In this document: positions 7,597 to 16,546 of the stretch, in pieces
How the letters are laid out: the number at the start of each line of letters is the position of its first letter
Position numbering within the stretch: position 1 is the first letter of the stretch
Assembly: GCA_023437365.1 (NCBI GenBank)
Contig: JAEZGK010000099.1
Span: 1 to 64,000, forward strand
DNA length: 64,000 bases
Origin: Bacillota bacterium
GTDB lineage: Bacteria > Bacillota > Clostridia > Lachnospirales > Lachnospiraceae
Reading direction: 5' to 3'
Position numbers and translations under genes: made by a program
Notes under the pieces: generated by a model
Seen by the model: the letters and a program-made list of their open reading frames with translations, nothing else
Databases searched by the model: none
What the model was told of the DNA's origin: nothing

Positions 7597-9507
7597 TTAT
7601 ATATCAAGATTCCTTACATATTTCGCGTTAGCCTCAATAAATTCCCTTCTTGGTTCCACCTTATCTCCCATCAGAGTAGTGAAGGTCAGATCGATTTCCG
7701 AGGATTCTTCTTCATCCATGCTGACACGAAGCAGAATTCTCCTCTCCGGATCCATGGTAGTCTCCCACAGCTGCTCCGCATCCATCTCACCAAGACCTTT
7801 GTAACGTTGAATCTTGTTGTTGGAATCTCTGCCGACCTCAGTGAGAATCTGATTTAATTCCTCGTCACTGTAGGCATAGCGCACCATTTTATTCTTTTCA
7901 ACCTTATAAAGCGGCGGCTGTGCCAGATAAACATAACCCTGCTTAATCAGCTCCGGCATAAAGCGGTAGAAGAAGGTCAATAATAAGGTACTGATATGGG
8001 CACCATCAACATCGGCATCTGTCATGATAATGATTTTATGATAGCGCAGTCTGCTGATATCGAAATCCTCAGAGATGCCGGTACCGAAGGCTGTAATCAT
8101 TGCCTTGATTTCGTTATTAACTAAAATTTTATCCAGGCGTGATTTTTCTACATTCAGAATCTTTCCTCTGAGTGGCAGGATTGCCTGTGTTGCCCTGGTT
8201 CTTGCTGTCTTTGCAGAACCACCCGCAGAATCTCCCTCAACGATATAGATTTCGCATTTCGTCGGATCCTTATCGGAGCAGTCGGCCAATTTACCGGGCA
8301 GGCTCATACCTTCCAGCGCAGTTTTTCTTCTTGTTAAATCTCTGGCCTTTCTTGCCGCATCTCTCGCTCTCTGAGCAAGCACAGACTTTTCGCAGATCAT
8401 CTTAGCTACCTGTGGATTCTGCTCCAGGAAGTAGGTCAGCTGCTCGCTGACAATATTGTCCACCGCTCCTCTGGCTTCGCTGTTACCTAATTTCTGTTTC
8501 GTCTGACCTTCAAACTGAGGATCGGAAATCTTTATACTAATAATTGCTGTGAGCCCTTCTCTGATATCTTCACCGCTCAGATTCTGATCGCTGTCCTTCA
8601 AAAATTTCATTGCTCTTGCATAATCGTTGAAGGTTTTTGTAATAGCATTCTTAAAACCTGCCAGATGGGTTCCACCCTCCGGTGTGGTAATGTTATTTAC
8701 AAAGCTGTAGCAACCCTCGGTATATGTTCCGTTATGCTGCATCGCAACTTCGACATAGACATTGTCCCTGGTTCCCTCACAATAAATGATTTCAGGATAC
8801 AAGGGATCTTTATGACGGTTTAAATATTCCACATACTCCTTGATACCTCCAGCATAATGGAATTCTCTTTCCTTTCCTTCCGGCTCTCTCTTATCACGAA
8901 GGATAATTTTAATGTTTTTCGTCAAAAAAGCCATTTCACGCAATCTCTGCTTTAAAACATCATAATCATAAACCGTTTCTTCAAATATTTCTTTATCCGG
9001 CAGGAAGGTAACTGTAGTTCCTCTGCAGTCTGATACACCAATTTCCTCCAGACGACCACATGCTTTACCTCTCTCATATCTTTGGAAATATTTCTTTCCA
9101 TCGACACAGATTTCTACCGTCAACCATTCCGAAAGTGCATTTACGACAGAAGCACCTACTCCATGAAGGCCACCGGAAACCTTGTATCCTCCGCCTCCGA
9201 ATTTGCCGCCGGCATGAAGAATCGTAAATACGACTTCAACAGAAGAAATACCCTTTTTCTGGTTGATACCAACCGGGATACCCCTACCGTTATCTATTAC
9301 AGTGATTGAATTATCCTCATTAATCGATACATCAATCGTATCACAGTATCCGGCAAGTGCTTCATCAACCGCATTGTCAACGATTTCATATACCAAGTGG
9401 TGTAAGCCCTTGGAGGAAGTTGAGCCGATATACATACCCGGCCGTTTTCTTACTGCCTCCAGCCCTTCCAATATCTGAATTTGATCTGCACCGTATTCGT
9501 TACCCAT
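7597..9507 (-). CDS. gyrB: DNA gyrase subunit B
   Basis: The 636-aa ATPase subunit. The GHKL ATP site shows EIVDNAVDEALAG and DNGRGIPVG. The TOPRIM domain has EGDSAGGSAK, PLRGKILNVEKS and TDADVDGAHI, which carry the metal-binding acidic residues. The C-terminus (QRYKGLGEMDAEQLWETTMDP) is standard. I place the start at the ATG at 9507, preceded by GGAGG with a good spacing; the frame continues to a GTG at 9540 that overlaps its own candidate ribosome site. The ribosome site of the chosen start lies in a hairpin (see 9514-9534). Confidence 0.98.
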   Translation of the reverse strand: MGNEYGADQIQILEGLEAVRKRPGMYIGSTSSKGLHHLVYEIVDNAVDEALAGYCDTIDVSINEDNSITVIDNGRGIPVGINQKKGISSVEVVFTILHAGGKFGGGGYKVSGGLHGVGASVVNALSEWLTVEICVDGKKYFQRYERGKACGRLEEIGVSDCRGTTVTFLPDKEIFEETVYDYDVLKQRLREMAFLTKNIKIILRDKREPEGKEREFHYAGGIKEYVEYLNRHKDPLYPEIIYCEGTRDNVYVEVAMQHNGTYTEGCYSFVNNITTPEGGTHLAGFKNAITKTFNDYARAMKFLKDSDQNLSGEDIREGLTAIISIKISDPQFEGQTKQKLGNSEARGAVDNIVSEQLTYFLEQNPQVAKMICEKSVLAQRARDAARKARDLTRRKTALEGMSLPGKLADCSDKDPTKCEIYIVEGDSAGGSAKTARTRATQAILPLRGKILNVEKSRLDKILVNNEIKAMITAFGTGISEDFDISRLRYHKIIIMTDADVDGAHISTLLLTFFYRFMPELIKQGYVYLAQPPLYKVEKNKMVRYAYSDEELNQILTEVGRDSNNKIQRYKGLGEMDAEQLWETTMDPERRILLRVSMDEEESSEIDLTFTTLMGDKVEPRREFIEANAKYVRNLDI

Positions 9508-9513
9508 GATTTT

Positions 9514-9534
9514 TCCTCCATTTTTTTGGGAGGA
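9514..9534 (-). promoter_or_regulatory. Hairpin masking the gyrB ribosome site
   Basis: On the minus strand TCCTCC (9534-9529), a 9-nt A-rich loop and GGAGGA (9519-9514) form a six-pair stem, and GGAGGA is the gyrB Shine-Dalgarno. If folded, it would hide the ribosome site. This is inferred from sequence only and the stem is short. Confidence 0.45.
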
Positions 9535-9642
9535 TTTCACCTCCGTACTATAAACTTTATAATTATTCCTGCATGAAGACTCTCTTTTGGATGATTCTGT
9601 GTGTAAATGTTGAAAGTAGAAATTAGATTGTCTTAAATTTCT

Positions 9643-10725
9643 TTACACATTTACTACTGTTCCGTCTATCACATGATAGATCTGCTGATTCTCAACACTT
9701 TGATTAATAAATTCCTCAAGTCCTGTACAGGTAATCATCGTCTGAATATCTCCTATACTGTTCAGCAGGTGTGTCTGCCTCTGTCGGTCAAGCTCAGATA
9801 AAACATCATCCAAAAGAAGAATCGGATTCTCCTTAATAATAGATTTCACAAGCTCTATTTCTGCAAGTTTACAGGATAAGGCTGCTGTACGCTGCTGCCC
9901 CTGGGAACCGTATTTTCGAATATCTATGGTACCCAACAGAAAACAAAGATCATCTCTGTGTGGACCGACATGCGTCATCTTAAGTAAAAGGTCTTTCTCC
10001 TTGGATCGCTTCAAACGGTTCTCAAATTCTGAACTCTTTACATTTGGCTCATATTGCAGTGTCAATTCTTCCTTACCACCGGTAAGCTTCCTATGTATTG
10101 TTCCTACCAGCTCGTTCAGCCGAAATACAAAGTTTTCTCTTGTCTCAATGATCCTTCGGCCGTATTCTATAATTTTATCATCCCATAGATAAAGTGTATC
10201 CAATAAACTCCTATTGTTAACAATCTGTTTAAGTAAATTATTCCGCTGCTCCAATGCCTTGTTATAATTCGACAGATTACTCAAATAAATCTTATTCAAC
10301 TGACAAAGCTCCAAATCAAGGAATCTCCGGCGCTCTGCCGGACCATTTTTTATGATATAAAGATCCTCCGGCGAAAAAAACACAAGGTTTAACATTCCAA
10401 ATAATTCACCTTGCTTTTTAATCGGAATACCGTCTATGGCAACTCCTTTAGCTTTATTCTTCTTTAAATGCAAATCAATCCGATGAGGAATCTGGTTCTT
10501 TTCAAGAACTATTCTTACATGGGCCTCTTCCGCATCAAATCTTATAATCTCCCTGTCCTTACTTCCCCTGTGTGATTTTGTAGTCCCACACAGATAGATA
10601 GCTTCAAGAATATTTGTTTTTCCCTGAGCATTTTCTCCATAAAGGATATTGGTACCATTATGAAATTGCATGGAAAGATCACTATAATTTCGATAATCCT
10701 TCAATTCTAAAGATTTTACAATCAT
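9643..10725 (-). CDS. recF: DNA repair and recombination ATPase RecF
   Basis: A 360-aa SMC-like ATPase that helps load RecA at single-strand gaps. Walker A is GENAQGKTNILEAIY near residues 31-45, the signature region is GSQGQQRTAALSCKLAE, and Walker B is ILLLDDVLSELD. The length is normal. It sits between yaaA and gyrB, the standard order near oriC. Confidence 0.97.
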   Translation of the reverse strand: MIVKSLELKDYRNYSDLSMQFHNGTNILYGENAQGKTNILEAIYLCGTTKSHRGSKDREIIRFDAEEAHVRIVLEKNQIPHRIDLHLKKNKAKGVAIDGIPIKKQGELFGMLNLVFFSPEDLYIIKNGPAERRRFLDLELCQLNKIYLSNLSNYNKALEQRNNLLKQIVNNRSLLDTLYLWDDKIIEYGRRIIETRENFVFRLNELVGTIHRKLTGGKEELTLQYEPNVKSSEFENRLKRSKEKDLLLKMTHVGPHRDDLCFLLGTIDIRKYGSQGQQRTAALSCKLAEIELVKSIIKENPILLLDDVLSELDRQRQTHLLNSIGDIQTMITCTGLEEFINQSVENQQIYHVIDGTVVNV

Positions 10726-10759
10726 ATTCGCACCAACATACCTCTGTTTTAGTAAGGAA

Positions 10760-10969
10760 TCACTTTATAATTCGTATCTGTTCACCGTTATAATCTACAA
10801 TATCTCCGCCGTAAAGCTTTTTTCCTCTTTGTAGCTCAACAGCCCCGTTTACCTTAACCCTGCTACTCAGAATTTCTTCCTTTGCTTCCACTCCGGAATC
10901 TACGAGACCGGCTGCCTTTAGAGCCTGTCCAAGCTTGATAAACTCTTCTCTTAACTTTATTTCCTGCAT
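10760..10969 (-). CDS. yaaA: S4-domain RNA-binding protein YaaA
   Basis: A 69-aa single S4 domain: FIKLGQALKAAGLVDSGVEAK, then VKVNGAVELQRGKKLYGGD. The homologue between dnaN and recF in Bacillus is called YaaA/RlbA and is linked to ribosome assembly; that role is taken from the family. It lies 34 bp before recF. Confidence 0.93.
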   Translation of the reverse strand: MQEIKLREEFIKLGQALKAAGLVDSGVEAKEEILSSRVKVNGAVELQRGKKLYGGDIVDYNGEQIRIIK

Positions 10970-11008
10970 AATGCTCCAATCTGCGTTCCTTGCACGCTGC
11001 TGGGTAAA

Positions 11009-11087
11009 AGATCCAGCTGACCAGCCGGATCACCTGCAGAAGAAGCTTTCTGGATAGTATACTTTCCGATAGCTTTCTTTTGCAGAT
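11009..11087 (-). other. Structured spacer between dnaN and yaaA
   Basis: Two adjacent inverted repeats fill this 224-bp gap. The outer one, 11034-11087, is a long imperfect hairpin running from CTGCAGAAGAAGC to GCTTTCTTTTGCAG. The second (11009-11030) is GATCCGGCTG / CAGCTGGATC followed on the minus strand by TTTT, which resembles a weak terminator or attenuator. It could lower expression of yaaA-recF-gyrBA relative to dnaN. Confidence 0.5.
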
Positions 11088-11193
11088 TTATTTTGCCTTT
11101 ATAAACTCAATATAATCAAAATAAATATAATACAAATAATGCTATTTCTATTATCGATATACTTCTGAACCTTTGTTATTATAACCCTACTTA

Positions 11194-12303
11194 TTATGCC
11201 ATAACATTAATGTTTACAGGTAAAATCAGATAAATGTAGGATTGCTCCTTATCCCGGATAAAGCAGGGTGCCTTTGCATTGATCAGATAAATATCAACTG
11301 TTTCATCGTCGATGACACGAAGAGCATCCAGTAAGAATTTTGGATTAAAACCAATCATAATGTCCTTACCTTCCAGTGTAATATCTATCTCTTCATTCAT
11401 GGAGCCGATGGCGGTATTAATCTTTAATTCAAAATTATTGTTTTTTATATCAATAATAATAGGCTTTTTATCTGTTTCACGAATAAGCAAGGATGCTCTT
11501 TCGATACAGCTTTGAAGCTCTTTTTTATTAATGCTTACCTTTGTTTCATAATCACTGGAAAGCATCTGGTCGATTCTGTAATATTCTCCCTCAATGAGTC
11601 TTGTCAGAACCACTGTATCATCAAATTCAAATAAGGCATGCTTCTCTGTAAAGAAAATCTGTACCATAGAGGAAACCTCTCCGGACAGAATCTTGCTGAT
11701 TTCATTCAAGGTCTTTCCGGGAACGATTACTTTTCGGTTCTCATAGGAATCCTTCATAAAGATCTTACGAATTGAAATTCTATGACCATCCAAGGAAATA
11801 ACCCTGAGCTCATTATCCTTTATTTCAAAAAGCTCACCCGTCATGATCTTATTACTTTCATTATCCGAGATGGAGAATACGGTCTGTCTTATGATTTCCT
11901 TTAAAGTATACTGTGATAATACTACGGCATTTTCCTTCTCTATTTTCGGAAGACTAGGGAACTCTTCCCCTGATCTGCCTGATATAGAAAACTTTGCCTT
12001 CTCACAGATGATTTCTGTCATATAATTATGATCCGTTGTTATACTGACCTCATTCTCAGGAAGTCGACGTACAATTTCCGAAAATATCTTTGCGTTCAGG
12101 GCAACAGTTCCATTTTCCACTACTTTGCCTTTCACTATTGTTTCTATACCAAGCTCCATATCGTTTGCTGTTAGCTTAATGCAATCTTCTGATGCTTCAA
12201 TTATGAGACATTCCAAAATAGGCATAGTAGATTTTACCGGTACTGCCTTTAGTACAATATTAACACCATTTAAAAGATCCGATTTCTGACATTGGATTTT
12301 CAT
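11194..12303 (-). CDS. dnaN: DNA polymerase III sliding clamp
   Basis: The 369-aa beta clamp, a ring-forming dimer that tethers Pol III to DNA. It shows the three-domain arrangement at the usual length, from MKIQCQKSDLLNGVNIVLKAV through FSISGRSGEEFPSLP to the C-terminal ILPVNIN. A GGGAG motif is upstream, but the gap to the ATG is long (about 11 nt) and is occupied by a perfect DnaA box at 12305-12313. Confidence 0.98.
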   Translation of the reverse strand: MKIQCQKSDLLNGVNIVLKAVPVKSTMPILECLIIEASEDCIKLTANDMELGIETIVKGKVVENGTVALNAKIFSEIVRRLPENEVSITTDHNYMTEIICEKAKFSISGRSGEEFPSLPKIEKENAVVLSQYTLKEIIRQTVFSISDNESNKIMTGELFEIKDNELRVISLDGHRISIRKIFMKDSYENRKVIVPGKTLNEISKILSGEVSSMVQIFFTEKHALFEFDDTVVLTRLIEGEYYRIDQMLSSDYETKVSINKKELQSCIERASLLIRETDKKPIIIDIKNNNFELKINTAIGSMNEEIDITLEGKDIMIGFNPKFLLDALRVIDDETVDIYLINAKAPCFIRDKEQSYIYLILPVNINVMA

Positions 12304-12304
12304 C

Positions 12305-12549
12305 TGTGTATAATCTCCCTTCGTGCGCTTGATATAAATATATTAAAGATTCTTAGTAATCCTATTAATAAGGGGTGTGAATTTGTTGATATCCGTATTT
12401 TTACCTTAAGAATCAAGACCTTAAGCCCATTCATAGATTGTTACTTTACATCCTAAAACCTGTGGAAAAGGAGTTGGATAAATGAATGTAAAAATTCAAC
12501 AAAAAGTATAATAACAAAATATCAACGGTTTATCAACCGATTATCAACA
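12305..12549 (-). other. oriC: oriC, dnaA-dnaN part: DnaA boxes and AT-rich DNA
   Basis: Between dnaA and dnaN, three TTATCAACA-like sites occur as direct repeats with an exact 11-bp step (12519 ATATCAACG, 12530 TTATCAACC, 12541 TTATCAACA). Further on are TGTGGAAAA at 12461, a weaker site at 12473, and a perfect TGTGTATAA (TTATACACA on the minus strand) at 12305-12313. The 12480-12520 stretch is very AT-rich and could be the unwinding element. B. subtilis also has its unwinding region between dnaA and dnaN. Confidence 0.75.
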
Positions 12550-12563
12550 GAATATCTTCCCTT

Positions 12564-13922
12564 TTATTCCGGATTAATCTTTTTAATTAATACATCGATT
12601 GTGTTATGTAAAGATACATCTGATTGAATATCGCCTGCAACCTTGTCATAACCGTGAAGAACGGTTGAATGGTCACGATTACCGAGACTTTTACCGATTT
12701 CAGTTACAGAAAGGTCTGTTAAGCGGCGACAGAGATACATGACAATCTGCCTCGGATAAGAGATATTTCTACTCTTATCCTTAGAAAAGATTTCAGGCGG
12801 TGTTAAATTATAATGATCCGCTACTACTTCTACAATGAGTTCTACTGTAATTACCTTTTTCTCATTTGGTGAAATAATATCCTGTAATGCTTCCTCGGCA
12901 AGCAAAAGATTTAACTCTCTCTTTTTAAGCCTTGAGAAAGCGACAATCTTAGTTAAAGCACCTTCCAACTCACGAATATTAGATTTAATATTGGTAGCAA
13001 TATAACGAAGCACCTCTTCATCAATCTTCAGTCCGTCCAGCTCTTCTTTTTTACGCAAAATAGCCATCCTTGTTTCATAATCAGGAGACTGAATATCTGC
13101 AAGAAGGCCGTGTTCAAAACGCGAGCGAAGCCTGTCCTCTAAAGTAAGCATTTCCTTGGGAGGACGATCACTGGAGATAATTATTTGTTTTTTAGATTCA
13201 TGCAGGGTGTTAAAGGTATGAAAGAATTCTTCCTGAGTTCTTTCCTTCCCTATTATAAACTGGATATCGTCAATTAATAAAATGTCGATAGAACGATATT
13301 TTTCACGAAACTGAGTAGTTGTATTCTTCTGAATGGAATCAATCAACTCATTGGTAAATTTCTCACTGGTAACATAAAGTACCTTAGTATCAGGATTCTG
13401 ATCCAGTACAAAATGAGCGATGGAATGCATCAGGTGAGTCTTACCAAGACCGACACCACCATAAATAAAAAGCGGGTTATAAATTTCACCCGGATTTTCT
13501 GCAACAGCCAGCGCAGCTGCCCTGGCAAACTCGTTATTGCCTCCTACCACAAATGTATCAAAGGTATATCTGGCATTTAAAAAATTAAGACCGTTACTGT
13601 TGCTTTTCTTTTTAGCAACGACCGGCTCCGGTACCTTTTCTATGGAATCTATTTGGCTTTGAAGAACGAACCGGATATCATAGGGCTCATTCATGATTTC
13701 CTCAACCGATACTTTTAACAATAATTCATATTTATTTCGGATGATATTGATACTCGGAGGACCGATACGTTCATCGTTAATCAGAATAGTAATGACATGA
13801 TCCTTTACATCATAAACCTTCAAAGGTTTTAACCAGGTGTTATAGGATACGTCCGTTATTCCATATTCCGATATTAGATATTTCAATATTTCGTCCCATT
13901 TAGATTGAATTAAATTCTTCAT
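12564..13922 (-). CDS. dnaA: Chromosomal replication initiator DnaA
   Basis: A 452-aa protein with all four domains. Domain I starts MKNLIQSKWDEILKYL. The AAA+ domain has Walker A GGVGLGKTHLMH, Walker B ILLIDDIQF and the LRSRFEHGL box. The C-terminal DNA-binding signature is DHSTVLHGYDKV. The start at 13922 has GGAGG 5 nt upstream; an in-frame ATG at 13937 lacks one. It binds the boxes on both sides of its own gene to open oriC. Confidence 0.98.
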   Translation of the reverse strand: MKNLIQSKWDEILKYLISEYGITDVSYNTWLKPLKVYDVKDHVITILINDERIGPPSINIIRNKYELLLKVSVEEIMNEPYDIRFVLQSQIDSIEKVPEPVVAKKKSNSNGLNFLNARYTFDTFVVGGNNEFARAAALAVAENPGEIYNPLFIYGGVGLGKTHLMHSIAHFVLDQNPDTKVLYVTSEKFTNELIDSIQKNTTTQFREKYRSIDILLIDDIQFIIGKERTQEEFFHTFNTLHESKKQIIISSDRPPKEMLTLEDRLRSRFEHGLLADIQSPDYETRMAILRKKEELDGLKIDEEVLRYIATNIKSNIRELEGALTKIVAFSRLKKRELNLLLAEEALQDIISPNEKKVITVELIVEVVADHYNLTPPEIFSKDKSRNISYPRQIVMYLCRRLTDLSVTEIGKSLGNRDHSTVLHGYDKVAGDIQSDVSLHNTIDVLIKKINPE

Positions 13923-13954
13923 TATAGCCTCCATCAATACTCACATAGATATAT

Positions 13955-13983
13955 ATTATAACATAATTATTAAATTTTCAATG
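13955..13983 (-). promoter_or_regulatory. Probable dnaA promoter
   Basis: A perfect TATAAT on the minus strand (13960-13955) lies 33 bp before the dnaA start. The -35 is poor: TTGAAA gives a 15-bp spacer and CATTGA gives 17 bp. Confidence 0.45.
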
Positions 13984-14030
13984 GTTAATATGCCTTCTTT
14001 TTTCCTGGGAGGATGGATTAAACTTAATAA

Positions 14031-14161
14031 TGTGAATGTGGAAGCAGGGGAAAATAAAGTAACATTATAAACAGTCCTAGAATGTGAATAAAATCGAAGA
14101 TTCTGAAGCTATTATAAAAAAGAATAACCATATATCCACAGAAGAATGAAAGTTATCAACA
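14031..14161. other. oriC: oriC, dnaA-rpmH part: DnaA box cluster
   Basis: In the 485-bp gap between the divergent dnaA and rpmH genes there is a perfect box TGTGAATAA (14083-14091, minus strand). One-mismatch boxes are TTATAAACA (14065-14073), ATATCCACA (14132-14140) and TTATCAACA (14153-14161), and a weaker site is at 14031. Gene direction switches here from leftward to rightward, as expected at the replication start. Together with the 12.3-12.5 kb cluster this makes a bipartite origin. Confidence 0.75.
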
Positions 14162-14233
14162 AACTGCTATATATATAAGGAAGAAAAGGAGCTATTACCA
14201 ACATGTTAATATCATCCTAAGCAAAATATTTAC

Positions 14234-14262
14234 TTGACTGAAAAGGGTATTACGAATATAAT
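14234..14262 (+). promoter_or_regulatory. rpmH promoter
   Basis: TTGACT at 14234-14239 and TATAAT at 14257-14262 have a 17-bp spacer. The start near 14269 gives a leader of about 140 nt before rpmH. Confidence 0.8.
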
Positions 14263-14326
14263 AGACGTGATATTCCAAAATACCATACTTGGCGAATTGC
14301 GCTTGTAATTACCAACGCTATGGATA

Positions 14327-14344
14327 CTCCCAATAAATTGGGAG
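14327..14344 (+). promoter_or_regulatory. Hairpin in the rpmH leader
   Basis: CTCCCAAT-AA-ATTGGGAG is a perfect 8-bp inverted repeat in the leader. It overlaps a Shine-Dalgarno-like GGGAGGTG that is followed only by a 4-codon frame. It may be a regulatory or stability hairpin; the role is unknown. Confidence 0.45.
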
Positions 14345-14407
14345 GTGAAAGATAGATAAAATTCGCTAATCTACAATACGGTGCAGTGAAAAAGGAGGTG
14401 CATAGCA

Positions 14408-14542
14408 ATGAAAATGACATTCCAACCGAAAAAGAGATCTCATTCCAAAGTACACGGATTTAGAGCAAGAATGGCTACAGCAGGTGGCAGAAAGGTATTA
14501 TCTGCAAGAAGAGCTAAAGGAAGAAAACAGTTATCTGCATAG
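14408..14542 (+). CDS. rpmH: 50S ribosomal protein L34
   Basis: A 44-aa basic protein with the invariant start MKMTFQPKKRSHSKVHGF and end GRKVLSARRAKGRKQLSA. AAGGAGGTG precedes it. It is the first gene of the rightward arm, and the order rpmH-rnpA-yidD-yidC-khpB follows the usual bacterial arrangement. Confidence 0.98.
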   Translation: MKMTFQPKKRSHSKVHGFRARMATAGGRKVLSARRAKGRKQLSA

Positions 14543-14609
14543 GTCGCAAATATGTGACCTTTTCTTCTATGCATAGTAGTTGCATAGAAAGTTTAGGGGC
14601 AACCAATCA

Positions 14610-14954
14610 ATGAAACAGTCAGAGGCATTAAGAAGTAACGAGGAATTTAAAGAAATATACCGTACCGGAAAATCATATGCGAATAAATATTTGATCATGT
14701 ATGTAAAAAGAAACGATACAGGTAGAAACCGAATTGGAATATCGGTTAGTAAAAAAGTTGGCAACAGTGTAATCAGGCACAGAATAACAAGATTGATCAG
14801 AGAAAGCTATCGATTATCGGAGGATAGCTTTTTGAACGGATTAGACATTGTCGTTGTCGCCAGAGCCGGCGCAAAGGGTAGAGAGTTTAATGAGATTGAA
14901 AGTGCACTATTACACTTAAGAAAGCTCCATAAGATCGAAAAAGTGACTGAATAG
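14610..14954 (+). CDS. rnpA: Ribonuclease P protein component
   Basis: A 114-aa basic protein that helps the RNase P RNA mature tRNA 5' ends. The signature NRIGISVSKKVGNSVIRHR followed by ITRLIRESYR contains the RNR motif. The ATG at 14610 follows AGGGGC; an upstream TTG at 14580 has no ribosome site. Confidence 0.96.
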   Translation: MKQSEALRSNEEFKEIYRTGKSYANKYLIMYVKRNDTGRNRIGISVSKKVGNSVIRHRITRLIRESYRLSEDSFLNGLDIVVVARAGAKGREFNEIESALLHLRKLHKIEKVTE

Positions 14955-15016
14955 TTAAGAATAGTTACTGAAACATCTAGACTGGTATAGAGAAGTATAG
15001 TTGTAGGGGTATAGAA

Positions 15017-15235
15017 GTGATTATTAAGAAAATACTTATATTTATGATAAATGTTTATCGAAAATATATATCTCCTCTTAAAAGAACACCTAGTTGTATC
15101 TATACACCTACCTGCTCTTTATATGCCGTCGAAGCATTGGAAAAGTATGGCGCTTTCAAAGGAACATATTTGGCTGTGAGAAGGGTCTTAAGGTGTCATC
15201 CCTTCCATAAAGGAGGATACGACCCCGTTCCGTAG
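15017..15235 (+). CDS. yidD: Membrane protein insertion factor YidD
   Basis: A 72-aa protein with the family pattern YRKYISPLKR-PSCIYTPTCSLYA and RVLRCHPFHKGGYDPVP, and the conserved cysteines. The start is GTG at 15017. It assists YidC in membrane insertion. It lies between rnpA and yidC. Confidence 0.94.
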   Translation: MIIKKILIFMINVYRKYISPLKRTPSCIYTPTCSLYAVEALEKYGAFKGTYLAVRRVLRCHPFHKGGYDPVP

Positions 15236-15291
15236 TCTATGACATAACAGGATTGTGTCTGGTAGACAGCAGCTCTAAGGAGGAAAAATAA

Positions 15292-16545
15292 TTGGTGGTT
15301 GTTTTATTAACTAAGACAGCAGGCGTATTAGGACCGATCGCTGTCATATTAGGCTGGATCATGAATGCAATCTATGAATTCTTTCATTTATTCGGAATTC
15401 AGAACATCGCATTATCCATTATTGTATTTACATTTATCGTAAGAGCATTAATGCTGCCATTAACCATTAAGCAGCAGAAATTTACGAAGCTTTCCTCAAG
15501 AATGAATCCCGAATTGCAGAAGATTCAGGCAAAATATAAAGGGAAAAAAGATCAAGATTCATTAAGAAAACAACAAGAAGAAACACAGGCATTGTACGAA
15601 AAATTTGGAGCGAATCCGACTGCCGGATGTCTGCCCCTTTTGATCACTCTGCCAATCATGTTTGCATTATATTATGTAATAAATAATGTTCCTGCCTATG
15701 TTGATTCTGTAAAAGATTTATATTCAACCGTAGCAAACGGCATTATGGCAGAGCCTAACTATAAGACCGTTTTAGGCGAGTTAGCGAAGGGTATTACCAG
15801 AATTTCGAATAAGAATGACTTTTCAACTATGAATTATGTCATTGATGCGCTGGCTCATTTTGATACAAGCCGTTGGGAACAGTTAAAGACCAGCTTCCCG
15901 GATTTTGCTAGTACTATCAGTGCCTCTCAGGCAAGCATAGGAAGGGTAAATGGATTCCTGGGCTTTAATATTTCGAATAATCCGGGATGGAAATTCCCTG
16001 GAATTTTAATACCTATCCTTGCTATGGTACTTCAGTTCATTCAAGGCAAGCAGCTGGAGGTTAAGAATAAGGGAGGAAATCAGGACCCTACCGCAAATGC
16101 AATGAAGTCCATGAATTATGTTATGCCGGTAATGTCAGGCTTCTTCTGTGTTACCTTCCCGATCGGTATCGGCATCTACTGGATTGCTTCCAGTGCATTT
16201 GCAATCGTTCAGCAGTTCTTTGTAAATAAGTATATGGATAAGATCGATGTGGATGCATTAATTGCTAAGAATGTAGCTAAGTCCTCCAAGAAAAAGAAGA
16301 AAGCTTTTACTTCCGCAGCAACAACAAGTGCATCTCTGCAGCAGTTAGCAAAGACACAGACAAAATCAATCGAGAGTACTGTATCTGAAAAGGCAAAAAC
16401 TTTATCCAATAAGGATAGCAGCAATGCGCAGGAAGAAACACAGACCGAGCAAAGTAAAGATAATAAGCCCTCAGGCAGTGCGAAGAGCATTTCTGAAATA
16501 GCAAACCTTCTTCAAAACAGGAACATTGATAAGGGGGATAAATAA
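15292..16545 (+). CDS. yidC: Membrane protein insertase YidC
   Basis: A 417-aa Oxa1/YidC protein. The hydrophobic segments run from about residue 15 to 45, near 115, and in the last third (LIPILAMVLQFIQG; FPIGIGIYWIASSAFAIVQQF). The insertase core is preserved (IIVFTFIVRALMLPLTIKQQ; NPTAGCLPLLITLPIMFALY). The loop between the second and third cores is longer than in SpoIIIJ, and the cytosolic tail of about 90 residues is Lys/Ser/Gln-rich. The start is TTG at 15292 with a strong AAGGAGG. No lipobox cysteine is seen, unlike Bacillus SpoIIIJ. Confidence 0.95.
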   Translation: MVVVLLTKTAGVLGPIAVILGWIMNAIYEFFHLFGIQNIALSIIVFTFIVRALMLPLTIKQQKFTKLSSRMNPELQKIQAKYKGKKDQDSLRKQQEETQALYEKFGANPTAGCLPLLITLPIMFALYYVINNVPAYVDSVKDLYSTVANGIMAEPNYKTVLGELAKGITRISNKNDFSTMNYVIDALAHFDTSRWEQLKTSFPDFASTISASQASIGRVNGFLGFNISNNPGWKFPGILIPILAMVLQFIQGKQLEVKNKGGNQDPTANAMKSMNYVMPVMSGFFCVTFPIGIGIYWIASSAFAIVQQFFVNKYMDKIDVDALIAKNVAKSSKKKKKAFTSAATTSASLQQLAKTQTKSIESTVSEKAKTLSNKDSSNAQEETQTEQSKDNKPSGSAKSISEIANLLQNRNIDKGDK

Positions 16546-16546
16546 T

